Assembly: GCF_003330845.1 (NCBI RefSeq)
Contig: NZ_CP026121.1
Coordinates: 3,143,501-3,207,500 of the forward strand
Direction: 5' to 3'
Length of the DNA: 64,000 nt
Source: Streptomyces sp. Go-475
GTDB taxonomy: Bacteria > Actinomycetota > Actinomycetes > Streptomycetales > Streptomycetaceae
Part shown: positions 24,776-33,085 of the stretch, in pieces
How positions within the stretch are numbered: position 1 is the stretch's first letter
Layout: every line of letters starts with the position of its first letter
The notes under the pieces: generated by a model
Database searches by the model: none
The model's input: only the letters and a program-made list of their open reading frames with translations
Told to the model about the DNA's origin: nothing
Made by a program: the position numbers and the translations under genes

Positions 24776-25447
24776 TCACAGGCCGGTCCCCGTGAGGTAC
24801 GCCGACACCACCACGTTCGCCGTGTAGCTGCGGGTCGCGCGGTCGAAGCTGCCGCCGCAGGTGACCAGCCGCAGTTCGGCCCGGCCCGACTGGCGGGGGC
24901 CGTACGCCTGGTGGGCGTCGAAGCGGTCGCGGGTGAGGACCTGGACCGACTCGACGGTGAACTCGGCGACCTTGGCGTCGGCCCGGATCACCCGGATCGT
25001 CTGGCCCGGCCGCATGGCACTGACCTTGTAGAACACGGCCGGCCGGGTGTCGGTGTCGACGTGGCCGACCAGGAGCGCGGTGCCGGGCGCCCCGGGGGCC
25101 ACGCCGCCCGCGTACCAGCCGACCACGCCGGGCTGGTCGTACGGCGGCGGGTCGAGCGCCCCGCGCGCGTCCAGGCCGCGCGCCACGACGGGTGCCTGGA
25201 CACCGAGCCCGGGGATGTCGACGCGCTGCGGCAGCGCGTCGGCGAGCGGGCGGTGGGCGGGGGGCAGCTTCACGTCCGGGGGCCGGCCGGCCGCCGCCAT
25301 GTCGCCCGTGGTGGGGGCGGACATGCCGTGCCGCACGTCGGTGACCTCGCGGCCCCACAGCCACAGCCCGAGCAGCAGCACCACCCAGGCCACGCCGGTC
25401 AGCAGGCGGCCCGTACCCGGAGAGAACCTCTGTTCGTGGTCGGACAT
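24776..25447 (-). CDS. Class F-type sortase
   Basis: A 223-residue membrane-anchored transpeptidase: one N-terminal span (about 14-32), then a sortase barrel. The catalytic histidine is His129 (LLVGHVDTDT), the cysteine Cys197 (RLVTCGG) and the arginine Arg206 (RATRSYTA). The single short transmembrane segment and the LVTCGG motif fit the actinobacterial class F group rather than the housekeeping class E enzymes. It lies two bases after the stop of the secreted protein at 25450, so the two are cotranscribed. Confidence 0.87.
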   Translation of the reverse strand: MSDHEQRFSPGTGRLLTGVAWVVLLLGLWLWGREVTDVRHGMSAPTTGDMAAAGRPPDVKLPPAHRPLADALPQRVDIPGLGVQAPVVARGLDARGALDPPPYDQPGVVGWYAGGVAPGAPGTALLVGHVDTDTRPAVFYKVSAMRPGQTIRVIRADAKVAEFTVESVQVLTRDRFDAHQAYGPRQSGRAELRLVTCGGSFDRATRSYTANVVVSAYLTGTGL

Positions 25448-25449
25448 GG

Positions 25450-26085
25450 TCAGTCCGTCCCGCGGCTCCGGCGGACACCGCCCAGCGCGACGACCACCGC
25501 GGCCACCCCCGCCAACACCAGGCCGGTCACGCCCTGGGCCGTGCCCGGCCCGGTCCCGCGCTCCTCGGCGGCGACCAGGTCGGCGGCGCCACCACCGCCC
25601 GCGCGCACGGGAGCGACGGGCGAGGCGTACGGGCTCGGCGGCCGGGACCCCTCCGGCCCGGACGGTTCACCGCCGGCTCCCGATGCGGGCGACTGCCCGC
25701 CCTTCTCCGGAACGGCCCGCTGCCTCTCGCCGTCCCGGACGGTGAGCGTGCCGGTCCGTTCGGTGTCTCCGCAGGTGACCTTCACGGCGTACGTCCCCGC
25801 CGCGAGCGTGGAGCGGACGCGGCTCTCGCCGGCCAGCTCGCGCCCGCCGCCGGTGACGGTGAGCCCGCCGTCGGTGACGGTGAGCCGGGCGTCGGCGACG
25901 AACGCCGCCGAGGCGGCGACGGCCGTCCGCTGCGCGCAGCCGGTCACGCGGACCGTGACGTCACCGCCGGGCGCGGGGGTCGCCGGGATCACCGAGACGC
26001 CCCCCGTGTCCGCCGCGTACGCCGCCGGGGTCAGGGCGGCCGCGGCCAGGACGGTCGTGCAGAGAGTGACTCTCAGGGAACCCAT
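25450..26085 (-). CDS. Secreted, C-terminally anchored protein, sortase-operon partner
   Basis: A 211-residue protein with a Sec signal (residues 1-24, AAYA|ADTGG), a beta-rich domain with two cysteines (VTGCAQRT and VKVTCGDTE, about 45 residues apart) probably disulphide-bonded, a Pro/Ser/Gly-rich stalk (about 118-165), and a C-terminal hydrophobic span ending RRSRGTD. I see no LPxTG or LAxTG motif, so it may simply be membrane-anchored despite sharing an operon with the sortase. Function unknown. Confidence 0.75.
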   Translation of the reverse strand: MGSLRVTLCTTVLAAAALTPAAYAADTGGVSVIPATPAPGGDVTVRVTGCAQRTAVAASAAFVADARLTVTDGGLTVTGGGRELAGESRVRSTLAAGTYAVKVTCGDTERTGTLTVRDGERQRAVPEKGGQSPASGAGGEPSGPEGSRPPSPYASPVAPVRAGGGGAADLVAAEERGTGPGTAQGVTGLVLAGVAAVVVALGGVRRSRGTD

Positions 26086-26211
26086 CGTGAACCTCCAGAC
26101 GCCTGGAGCCTCCCCCGCGCGGCCGCCCGCCGCATCCGCAGGGACGCGGCGGCTGCTCCGTACGGGTGACGACGGGTTTGAGTCCCGGGACGCGGTCCGA
26201 CGGGTCCGGGG

Positions 26212-26991
26212 TCAGACCCGGTCGACCAGGTCCGCGATCGAGTCCACGACCTGCGAGGGCCGGTACGGGAAGCCGTCGACCTGGTCGGGGCGGGTCAGGC
26301 CGGTGAGCACCAGGAAGGTCTGCATCCCGGCCTCCATGCCGGCCAGCACGTCGGTGTCCATGCGGTCGCCGATCATCGCGCTGGTCTCGGAGTGCGCCCC
26401 GATGGCGTTCAGCCCGGTCCGCATCATCAGGGGGTTCGGCTTGCCCGCGAAGTACGGCTTCTTGCCGGTCGCCTGGGTGATCAGCGCGGCCACCGCGCCG
26501 GTCGCGGGCAGCGGGCCCTCGGTGGACGGGCCGGTCTCGTCGGGGTTGGTGCAGATGAAGCGGGCGCCGCCGAGGATGAGCCGGACCGCCTTCGTCATGG
26601 CCTCGAAGGAGTACGTGCGGGTCTCCCCGAGGACGACGTAGTCCGGCTCGTGGTCGGTCAGGATGTAGCCGATGTCGTGCAGCGCGGTGGTCAGGCCGGC
26701 CTCGCCGATGACGTACGCCGAGCCGCCCGGCCGCTGGTCGTCCAGGAACTGGGCCGTGGCCAGGGCCGAGGTCCAGATGGACTCGATCGGCACCTCCAGG
26801 CCCATGCGGCGCAGCCGGGCGTGCAGGTCGCGCGGGGTGTAGATCGAGTTGTTGGTGAGCACCAGGAAGGGCTTGCCGGACTCGCGCAGCTTCTTCAGGA
26901 AGGCGTCGGCGCCGGGGATCGGTACGCCCTCGTGGATGAGCACCCCGTCCATGTCGGTGAGCCACGACTCGATGGGCTTGCGGTCTGCCAT
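26212..26991 (-). CDS. HAD-IIA family phosphatase (NagD-like)
   Basis: A 259-residue HAD-superfamily hydrolase. Motif I is LTDMDGVLIHEG (Asp13 nucleophile, Asp15 acid), motif II NNS, the cap lies at about 85-185, and motif III/IV is GDRMDTDVLAG. The ATG at 26991 has GGGAG eight bases upstream; the longer open frame runs into low-complexity repeats. NagD-like enzymes dephosphorylate small metabolites such as nucleotides or glycerol phosphate; the substrate is not readable. The gene stands alone between envelope-protein genes. Confidence 0.88.
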   Translation of the reverse strand: MADRKPIESWLTDMDGVLIHEGVPIPGADAFLKKLRESGKPFLVLTNNSIYTPRDLHARLRRMGLEVPIESIWTSALATAQFLDDQRPGGSAYVIGEAGLTTALHDIGYILTDHEPDYVVLGETRTYSFEAMTKAVRLILGGARFICTNPDETGPSTEGPLPATGAVAALITQATGKKPYFAGKPNPLMMRTGLNAIGAHSETSAMIGDRMDTDVLAGMEAGMQTFLVLTGLTRPDQVDGFPYRPSQVVDSIADLVDRV

Positions 26992-27176
26992 GTGCGGGAT
27001 CTCCCTGCCGTACGCGGTCCTGCGTCGCCCCAGCCTAAACAGTGACGGGATCTTGCGGAATGGGCCGCTCCTGGCATCCCGACCGGCGGGACGGCGGGTG
27101 GCGTCCCGACCGGCGGCACGGCGAGTGGTATCTACCTGCGGGTCGGCGGGTGGCATGCCCACCGGCCGACGGCGGG

Positions 27177-27941
27177 TCAGTGGTGGCGGCGGCGCGCGAG
27201 GAGCAGGGCCCCGCCCCCGGTGAGCAGCAGGGCAGCGGCGGCCGCGGCGAGCTGGACGCCGGTTCCGGTGCGGGCCAGTTCCTCGGCGAAGGGGAACCGG
27301 TCCTCGCGGGGCGGGGCTGTGGCGTCGCCCTCCGGCCGGGTGCCGGTACCGTCGCCGTCCCCCGCCCCGCCGCCCTCGATGCCGAACCGGTAGTCGTTGG
27401 ACTGCCCCACCCAGTCGCCGTCGTCGTCGTGCCGCTGCACGACGGCCGCGTTGGCGGTGACGTCGTTGGCCACGGCGTCCGAGGTGACCGCGAGCCGCAC
27501 CTTCACGGTGACGGTCCTCCCCGGGCCGACGGTGAACCCGCCGAAGCCGCCCTCGTCGTCCGCGAACGCCCCGACGAGTTCGTCCTCGCCGGTCTTCTCG
27601 AACCGCACGGGACGGGCCCGCGTGCCCTCGAAGAACTCCAGCCGCGGCTGGGACGGCTCCATGGCGCGCCGGTCGTCGACGAGCACGACGACGGGGTGGA
27701 TGCCCGAGCAGGTCCGGTCGGTCGTGTTGGTCAGGTCCAGGTACCAGGTCCCGAAGCCGCCCCCGGCCGTGTAGGAGTCCGGCCCGCCGTGGATGCGGGT
27801 GGTGAGCGGGAAGGTGTGGTCGTCGGGCGCGGCACAGGCGGGCGCCGGGTCGTCCGCGTACGCCGGAGGGGCACCAGGGAGCAGGACGACGGCGGTGGCC
27901 GCCAGGCAGAGCAGAGCGGGCGTGCAGAGTCGCATGGACAT
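27177..27941 (-). CDS. Secreted protein with LAxTG-type sorting signal
   Basis: A 254-residue protein: Sec signal (1-29, AYA|DDPAP), a folded domain to about residue 190 with cysteines at ACAAP and RTCSG, an acidic/Gly linker, and a classical sorting signal made of LARTG, a hydrophobic span (about 229-248) and a RRRHH tail. LAxTG is the motif recognised by Streptomyces class E sortases, so this protein is probably wall-linked. It is one gene away from a class F sortase, but the motif points to the housekeeping enzymes elsewhere. Function of the ectodomain unknown. Confidence 0.75.
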   Translation of the reverse strand: MSMRLCTPALLCLAATAVVLLPGAPPAYADDPAPACAAPDDHTFPLTTRIHGGPDSYTAGGGFGTWYLDLTNTTDRTCSGIHPVVVLVDDRRAMEPSQPRLEFFEGTRARPVRFEKTGEDELVGAFADDEGGFGGFTVGPGRTVTVKVRLAVTSDAVANDVTANAAVVQRHDDDGDWVGQSNDYRFGIEGGGAGDGDGTGTRPEGDATAPPREDRFPFAEELARTGTGVQLAAAAAALLLTGGGALLLARRRHH

Positions 27942-28035
27942 GTGACCTTGCCGGAACGGAAGGACCTCGTGCCGGTGTCGCCGGAATCGGCCCCGAACGG
28001 CGGCGCGAATCCGCCCGGTCGGCGGACAGCTCCTA

Positions 28036-28057
28036 GGACTTTGCGGACACGGCCTAG
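28036..28057. repeat. 22-base direct repeat, copy 1
   Basis: GGACTTTGCGGACAC followed by GGCCTAG. Copy 2 at 29213-29234 differs at only two of 22 positions. This copy overlaps the stop codon of the small membrane protein gene. The two copies bracket that gene and the divergent TetR gene. Confidence 0.6.
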
Positions 28058-28272
28058 CGGCGCCCGAGGGCCTTGGCGCGGGAGTGGGCCCAGCCGGTCA
28101 GGGCGGCACCGGTGGCGGTGAGGGCCGTGTAGGTCAGCAGCAGCGCGGCGAACCCGCCGGGCAGGCCGCCCAGCACCCCCCGCTCCCCGTGGTCGACGAG
28201 GAGCCGGACGAGTGCCTGGGCGCACACGACCAGCACCACCATGCCGAGGATCTGCAGGACGTCGTACTTCAT
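28054..28272 (-). CDS. Small two-span membrane protein
   Basis: A 72-residue protein with two hydrophobic segments (about 6-26 and 38-60) and a basic tail ending RAKALGRR. GGAAGGAAG lies just before the ATG, a good ribosome site, which supports it being real. It is divergent from the TetR-type regulator at 28405 across 132 bases containing a palindrome, so it is probably that regulator's target. No family recognised. Confidence 0.7.
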   Translation of the reverse strand: MKYDVLQILGMVVLVVCAQALVRLLVDHGERGVLGGLPGGFAALLLTYTALTATGAALTGWAHSRAKALGRR

Positions 28273-28307
28273 GATCTTCCTTCCGTGCGGTGGCCGGCGA
28301 TGGAGTG

Positions 28308-28320
28308 ACGTTACGAACGT
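28308..28320. promoter_or_regulatory. Palindrome, candidate TetR operator
   Basis: ACGTTACGAACGT, a perfect 5-base inverted repeat with a 3-base centre, lies 36 bases from the small membrane protein start and 85 bases from the regulator start, in the divergent promoter region. Confidence 0.4.
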
Positions 28321-28368
28321 ATCAATCAGTGAAGCCGAATCACCCCTTACTGTTCGACCACTGCCTAT

Positions 28369-28398
28369 TTACGTCACACTTTCTCGGCGCGCTATCGT
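28369..28398 (+). promoter_or_regulatory. Candidate promoter giving a leaderless TetR transcript
   Basis: TTACGT and TATCGT are separated by 18 bases, and the -10 ends only 6 bases before the GTG start of the regulator. There is no ribosome site, so a leaderless mRNA is likely, a common arrangement in Streptomyces. Confidence 0.4.
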
Positions 28399-28404
28399 GA
28401 AAGC

Positions 28405-29175
28405 GTGCGTGACGAAAAGAAGTGCCCGGTGTGCGGCACGGGCCTGGCCCGCCCGGAGCGGGGGCGTCCGCCCGTCTACTGTTCGCGGAGCTGCCAGGCC
28501 CGGGCCTACCGGCGGCGCCGGCAGCCGCTGCCCGAGCCGGGCACGCCGCCGGTGTCCCGACCGACGGAGGTCCGGACGCGGCAGCGGCTGCGGATCGCCG
28601 AGGCGGTGTGGCGCATCGCGGCCGGGCAGGGCCTGGAGGCGGCGAGCATGCGCCGGATCGCGGCCGAGGCGAGGGTGTCGCTGCGGGTCGTGCAGTACCA
28701 CTTCGACTCCAAGCACGCCCTCCTCGTCGACGCGCTGCGCCTGCTGCACGAGGAGAACGAGCGGCTGGCCCGGGCGCGCATCCCGTACGACATGACGGAC
28801 CTCTGCGCCCTGCTGCGGGCGGTGCTGGACGAGTTCCTGCCGCTGGACGACCAGCGCGCCTTCGCCCTGCGCGTGTTCACGGCGTACTACGCGCGGAGCC
28901 TGACGGATCCCGCGCTGGCGGCGGTCTTCCTGGCCGCCGAGCAGCCGCTGGAGCGGCTCGTCGCGGACATCATCGGCGTGGCCGAGGCGACCGGGGCGAC
29001 GGCACCGGGCATCGACCGGGCGCACGAGGCGGACCTGCTGGTGTCGGGAGCCATCGGCCTGGGCCTGGACGTCCTGCACGAACGCCGCTCCCTGGCGGAC
29101 GTGCGGAGGGTGCTGGACTACCACCTGGCCCGGATCTTCCCCACCGGGGCGGCCGAGAGGGCCGAGGCCGGCTAG
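28405..29175 (+). CDS. TetR-family regulator with N-terminal zinc-ribbon-like motif
   Basis: A 256-residue regulator. Residues 7-30 carry four cysteines, Cys7/Cys10 (CPVCG) and Cys26/Cys30 (YCSRSC), a probable zinc site followed by a basic stretch (AYRRRRQ). The TetR helix-turn-helix is at about 58-105 (AASMRRIAAEARVSLRVVQY, then HFDSKHALL). A helical ligand domain fills the rest. The zinc-like module before the HTH is an added element, possibly for extra DNA contacts or metal/redox sensing. It starts with GTG and has no ribosome site. It is divergent from a small membrane protein that is the likely target. Confidence 0.85.
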   Translation: MRDEKKCPVCGTGLARPERGRPPVYCSRSCQARAYRRRRQPLPEPGTPPVSRPTEVRTRQRLRIAEAVWRIAAGQGLEAASMRRIAAEARVSLRVVQYHFDSKHALLVDALRLLHEENERLARARIPYDMTDLCALLRAVLDEFLPLDDQRAFALRVFTAYYARSLTDPALAAVFLAAEQPLERLVADIIGVAEATGATAPGIDRAHEADLLVSGAIGLGLDVLHERRSLADVRRVLDYHLARIFPTGAAERAEAG

Positions 29176-29212
29176 GCGGCGAGAGGGCGTGCCGGGCGTC
29201 GCGGGGCAGGCG

Positions 29213-29234
29213 GGACTTTGCGGACACCTCCTAG
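29213..29234. repeat. 22-base direct repeat, copy 2
   Basis: GGACTTTGCGGACAC followed by CTCCTAG, 37 bases after the TetR stop. It matches copy 1 at 28036-28057 in 20 of 22 positions and has the same orientation. Confidence 0.6.
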
Positions 29235-29312
29235 GTCCTCGGGGCAGCCGCCGGCGTGCGGGCGGGCGAGGGTCCGGGCACCGGACCGGTCGTCGACGCC
29301 CCGGCAGGCGCC

Positions 29313-30446
29313 TCACCCACCCCCGCGCCCGAACACCGGCCCGAGCACCAACTGCGCCGCCCCCACCGCCACGGTCCGTCCGCCGCCGGGGGCGACCCGT
29401 ACCGGAACGGCGTCCTGCCCCGTTCGCCGGGCCCGCTCCGCCAGTACCGCGGCGACCCCGCGCACGAACGCCTCCGGAGCCGCGGTCACCGTACGGCCGC
29501 CGAGCAGGACGACGTCGATGTCGAGCAGGCCGACCAGGTTCGCCGCCCCGGCCCCCAGCACCCGCGCCGCCTCCTCCAGGTCGCCCCGCGCCACCGCGCC
29601 GAGGCACAGCGCCTCGACGCAGCCCCGGTCGCCGCAGGTGCACGGCGGGCCGTCCAGCTGGATCACCTGGTGGCCGAACTCCCCCGCCCCGGTCCGGGCG
29701 CCCCGGTGCACGCCGCCGCCGATCACCAGCCCGGCCCCCAGCCCCGTACCGAGGTGCAGGTAGGCGAAGGAGCCGCCCTCGCCCCCGGCGGCCAGGCCGA
29801 GCGCCGCCGCGTTGGTGTCCTTGTCGACCACCACCGGCACTCCGAGCCGGTCCGTCAGCGCCTCGCGCAGCGGAAAGCCGTCCCACTCGGGGAACCCGGT
29901 CACCCGGTGCAGCACGCCCCGGGCGTGGTCGAGCGGCCCGGGCAGCGCGACGCCCGCGCCCAGCGGCGCCCGGTCGAACCCGTCCGGCAGCACCTCGGCC
30001 ACCGCGTCCCGTACCGCCCCCAGCACGGCCCCGGCCCCGCCCCCCAGGTCGAGCGCGGTCCGCCGCTCCCCCACCACGGTCCCCCGCAGGTCCACGAGGA
30101 CGACCCGCACCTCGTCCCGGTCCAGATGGACCCCCACCGCGTGCCCCGCCTCGGGCACCAGCCGCAGCACCGTGCGCGGCTTGCCCCCCGTGGAGGCCCG
30201 GCGGCCCGCCTCCGCCGCGAGCCCGTCCTCCCGCAGCCGGGCCGTGATCTTGCTGACGGCCTGCGGGGTGAGCCCGGTCCGCTCGGCGAGTTCGAGCCGG
30301 CTGATGCCGTCGGCCCCGGCCGTCCGCAGCAGGTCGAGCACCAGCGCGGTGTTGTGGCTGCGCAGGGCGAGCAGGTTCGCCCCGCCCCCGCCCCCGCCGC
30401 CGCGCATGCCGCCCACCCCGCCCGTACCGTCGTCCGCCCTGTTCAC
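29313..30446 (-). CDS. ROK-family transcriptional repressor
   Basis: A 377-residue regulator starting at the GTG at 30446 (VNRADDGTG); the stretch after it is glycine-rich and a later ATG near 30410 is possible. A MarR-like winged helix (about 25-85, SRLELAERTGLTPQAVSKIT) precedes a ROK sugar-kinase-like domain with an ATP-site-like GTGLGAGL and the zinc motif CTCGDRGCVEAL. ROK repressors sense sugars. It is divergent from the Gfo/Idh/MocA dehydrogenase, and a near-perfect inverted repeat lies between them, so it probably controls that operon and itself. Confidence 0.85.
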   Translation of the reverse strand: MNRADDGTGGVGGMRGGGGGGGANLLALRSHNTALVLDLLRTAGADGISRLELAERTGLTPQAVSKITARLREDGLAAEAGRRASTGGKPRTVLRLVPEAGHAVGVHLDRDEVRVVLVDLRGTVVGERRTALDLGGGAGAVLGAVRDAVAEVLPDGFDRAPLGAGVALPGPLDHARGVLHRVTGFPEWDGFPLREALTDRLGVPVVVDKDTNAAALGLAAGGEGGSFAYLHLGTGLGAGLVIGGGVHRGARTGAGEFGHQVIQLDGPPCTCGDRGCVEALCLGAVARGDLEEAARVLGAGAANLVGLLDIDVVLLGGRTVTAAPEAFVRGVAAVLAERARRTGQDAVPVRVAPGGGRTVAVGAAQLVLGPVFGRGGG

Positions 30447-30470
30447 GCCCCCATTGTCCCCGGCGCTTGC

Positions 30471-30495
30471 ACTTTGGCAACAGCGTTGCGAAAGT
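30471..30495. promoter_or_regulatory. Inverted repeat, candidate ROK operator
   Basis: ACTTTGGCAAC (30471-30481) and GTTGCGAAAGT (30485-30495) form an 11-base inverted repeat with one mismatch and a 3-base centre, placed in the 56-base gap between divergent starts. With so little room it must overlap both promoters. Confidence 0.65.
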
Positions 30496-30502
30496 GGACG
30501 GC

Positions 30503-31606
30503 ATGACTGGCACACCCCTCGGTACAGCTCCCGGCACAGCCCCCGGCTCGCCCCTGCGCGTCGGCCTCGTCGGCTACGGCCTCGCCGGCTCCGTCTTCCA
30601 CGCCCCGCTGATCGCCGCCACCGAGGGCCTCACCCTCGACACGGTCGTCACCTCGAACCCGGAACGGCAGCAGCAGGCCCGTGCCGAGTTCCCGGACGTG
30701 CGCCTCTCCGCCTCGCCGGACGAGCTGTTCGACCGGGCCGCCGAGCTGGACCTGATCGTCGTCGCGTCCCCGAACAAGACGCATGTGCCGCTCGCGACCA
30801 CCGCCCTCGAGGCCGGCCTGCCGGTCGTGGTCGACAAGCCCGTCGCGGGCACGGCGGCCGAGGCCCGCACGCTCGCCGCCCTGGCCGAGGAGCGCGGCCT
30901 GCTCCTCTCCGTCTTCCAGAACCGCCGCTGGGACAACGACTTCCTCACCCTGCGCAAGCTGCTGGAGGAGGGCGAGCTGGGCGACGTCTGGCGGTTCGAA
31001 TCCCGCTTCGAGCGCTGGCGTCCGCAGCTGAAGGGCGGCTGGCGCGAGTCCGGCGACCCGGCAGAGATCGGAGGTCTGCTCTACGACCTCGGCAGTCATG
31101 TCGTCGACCAGGCCCTGGTCCTCTTCGGCCCGGCGGCGGCCGTGTACGCGGAGTCGGACCTCCGCCGCCCGGGCGCCGAGACGGACGACGACACGTTCAT
31201 CGCGATCACCCACGCGAGCGGCGTCCGCTCCCACCTCCACGTCTCCGCGACGACCGCCCAACTCGGCCCGCGCTTCCGCGTCCTGGGCTCGCGGGCGGGT
31301 TACGTGAAGTACGGCCTGGATCCCCAGGAGGCGGCCCTGCGCGAGGGACGCCGCCCCGGCCCCGACTGGGGCGCCGAACCCGAGTCGCTGTGGGGCCGGG
31401 TGGGCTCCGGAGAGTCCCCGGTGACCGGCGGCGGCCGCCCCGAACCGACCCTGCCGGGCGACTACCCCGCCTACTATGCGGCCGTAGCGAAGGCCCTGCT
31501 GGAGGGCGCCCCGAACCCGGTGACCGCGCGGGAGGCGGCCGCCGCCCTGGACGTACTGGAGGCCGCCCGTCGTTCGGCCCGCGAGAAGGTGACGGTGACC
31601 CTGTGA
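30503..31606 (+). CDS. Gfo/Idh/MocA-family oxidoreductase
   Basis: A 367-residue NAD(P)-dependent sugar or inositol dehydrogenase-like enzyme. The Rossmann motif is GLVGYGLAGSVFH, the catalytic lysine lies in VVVDKPVAG, and GGLLYDLGSHVVDQAL is the second-domain signature. The ATG at 30503 is taken as the start. The stop overlaps the next gene's GTG. Control by the divergent ROK repressor points to a sugar-derived substrate; which one is unknown. Confidence 0.87.
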   Translation: MTGTPLGTAPGTAPGSPLRVGLVGYGLAGSVFHAPLIAATEGLTLDTVVTSNPERQQQARAEFPDVRLSASPDELFDRAAELDLIVVASPNKTHVPLATTALEAGLPVVVDKPVAGTAAEARTLAALAEERGLLLSVFQNRRWDNDFLTLRKLLEEGELGDVWRFESRFERWRPQLKGGWRESGDPAEIGGLLYDLGSHVVDQALVLFGPAAAVYAESDLRRPGAETDDDTFIAITHASGVRSHLHVSATTAQLGPRFRVLGSRAGYVKYGLDPQEAALREGRRPGPDWGAEPESLWGRVGSGESPVTGGGRPEPTLPGDYPAYYAAVAKALLEGAPNPVTAREAAAALDVLEAARRSAREKVTVTL

Positions 31607-32124
31607 CCCACAAGAGCAACCCCTCCCACAGCCAGGAGCTGACCCCGAAGTTCCACCCGGAACTCACCCCGAGCCTGGAGGAGCTGGAGAAGCAGGAACG
31701 CCTCCTGGTCTTCCGCCAGTTCACGCACGACGACGCCTGGGCGCTCGGCTCCCTCCTCGTGGAGCTGGCCCGGGAGCGGCAGGCCCCGGTCGCCATCGAC
31801 ATCCACCGCGCCGGCCAGCAGCTCTTCCACGCGGCGCTGCCCGGCTCCACCCCGGACAACGACGCCTGGATCGCCCGCAAGCGCCGGGTGGTCGAGCGCT
31901 ACGGCTCGGCCTCCTACCTGGTCGGCGCCCGCTTCCGCGCCAAGGGCACGACGTTCGAGGAGTCCTCGCGCCTCGACCCCGACACGTACGCGGCCCACGG
32001 CGGCTCCTTCCCGATCACCGTGGAGGGCGTCGGCGTGATCGGCGCGGTGACGGTGTCGGGCCTGCCGCAGTTGCAGGACCACCGGCTCGTGGTGGAGGCC
32101 CTGGAGCAATTCCTCGACCGTTGA
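31603..32124 (+). CDS. UPF0303 / heme-degrading-domain (GlcG/HbpS-like) protein
   Basis: A 173-residue protein of the GlcG/HbpS fold: IDIHRAGQQLFHAALPGSTPDND and YAAHGGSFPI are the recognisable parts, with an N-terminal helical part of about 40 residues. The GTG at 31603 overlaps the upstream stop by four bases, so it is coupled to the Gfo/Idh/MocA dehydrogenase. Despite the family name, a heme role is not established for such operon partners; an accessory metabolic role is equally likely. Confidence 0.72.
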   Translation: MTHKSNPSHSQELTPKFHPELTPSLEELEKQERLLVFRQFTHDDAWALGSLLVELARERQAPVAIDIHRAGQQLFHAALPGSTPDNDAWIARKRRVVERYGSASYLVGARFRAKGTTFEESSRLDPDTYAAHGGSFPITVEGVGVIGAVTVSGLPQLQDHRLVVEALEQFLDR

Positions 32125-32211
32125 GCCGCGTTGGAATCATCACCGGCTCCCTCCGGTTGGCACCTGCGTACACGTGATCAAGCATGGCGCCCACCGGAGG
32201 GAACCGAACAG

Positions 32212-33078
32212 ATGAGCACTCCCGTGAAGGAAGCGGTCGGCCGGTACGGCATCTGGAGCGTGGGCCTGCGCTCGGAGGACCCGGACCGGCGCGGCGAACT
32301 CGCCGAGGCCGCCGCCGAACTGGAGGAACTCGGCTACGGGGCCGTCTGGCTGGGCGGCAACACCTCCGCCGCCCACGCCGCCCCGCTGATCGAGGCGACC
32401 TCCCGGCTCACCGTCGGCACCAGCATCCAGAGCATCTGGCAGCACGAGGCGGACGCCACCGCCGCGGCCTTCGCCGAGCTGGAGTCCGCCCACCCCGGCC
32501 GTTTCGTGCTCGGCCTCGGCGTGAGCCACGCCAGGCTCGCGGAGCAGTACCGGCGTCCGTACTCGGCCCTCGTCTCCTACCTGGACGGCCTGGACGCCGC
32601 CGGGGTGCCCGCGGACCGCCGGGTCCTGGCCGCCCTCGGCCCGAAGAGCCTGCGGCTGACGCGCGACCGTTCCGCGGGGGCGATCCCCTACCTGGTCACC
32701 CCGGAGCACACCGCCCACGCCCGCGAGGTCCTGGGCGAAGGCCCCCTGCTGGCCCCCGAACTCGCGGTGGTCCCGGAGACGGACCCGGCCCGGGCCCGCG
32801 CCCTGGCCCGCGAGTTCCTGAAGATCTACCTCCCCCTGCCGAACTACACCAACAACTTCCTCCGGCACGGCTTCACCGAGGACGACCTCAAGGACGGCGG
32901 CAGCGACCGCCTGGTCGACGCCCTGTTCGCCTGGGGCGACGACGAGGCGATCCGCGCCAGGATCGACACCTTCTTCCAGGCGGGCGCGGACCACGTGGCC
33001 CTCCAGGTGGTGGACGAGGAACCGCGGGACGCCCTGCCGCGGAAGGCGTGGCGCAACCTGGCAGCGCTGCTGGACTGA
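32212..33078 (+). CDS. LLM-class F420-dependent oxidoreductase
   Basis: A 288-residue luciferase-like TIM-barrel flavin/F420 enzyme of the TIGR03620-like group: YGIWSVGLRSEDPDRRGELA at the start, GYGAVWLGGN, ERGRFVLGLGVSH-type strand (here HPGRFVLGLGVSH) and a conserved C-terminal GADHVALQV. The ATG at 32212 has GGAGGG well spaced upstream. It is probably monocistronic and ends before a Streptomyces intergenic repeat. Confidence 0.85.
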   Translation: MSTPVKEAVGRYGIWSVGLRSEDPDRRGELAEAAAELEELGYGAVWLGGNTSAAHAAPLIEATSRLTVGTSIQSIWQHEADATAAAFAELESAHPGRFVLGLGVSHARLAEQYRRPYSALVSYLDGLDAAGVPADRRVLAALGPKSLRLTRDRSAGAIPYLVTPEHTAHAREVLGEGPLLAPELAVVPETDPARARALAREFLKIYLPLPNYTNNFLRHGFTEDDLKDGGSDRLVDALFAWGDDEAIRARIDTFFQAGADHVALQVVDEEPRDALPRKAWRNLAALLD

Positions 33079-33085
33079 CGCTCCT

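Noticed and set aside
27061..27178. Tandem repeat near the HAD gene (GACCGGCGG and GGCGGGTGG words)
   Set aside because: Units are irregular and short; it looks like ordinary GC-rich drift with no fixed period.
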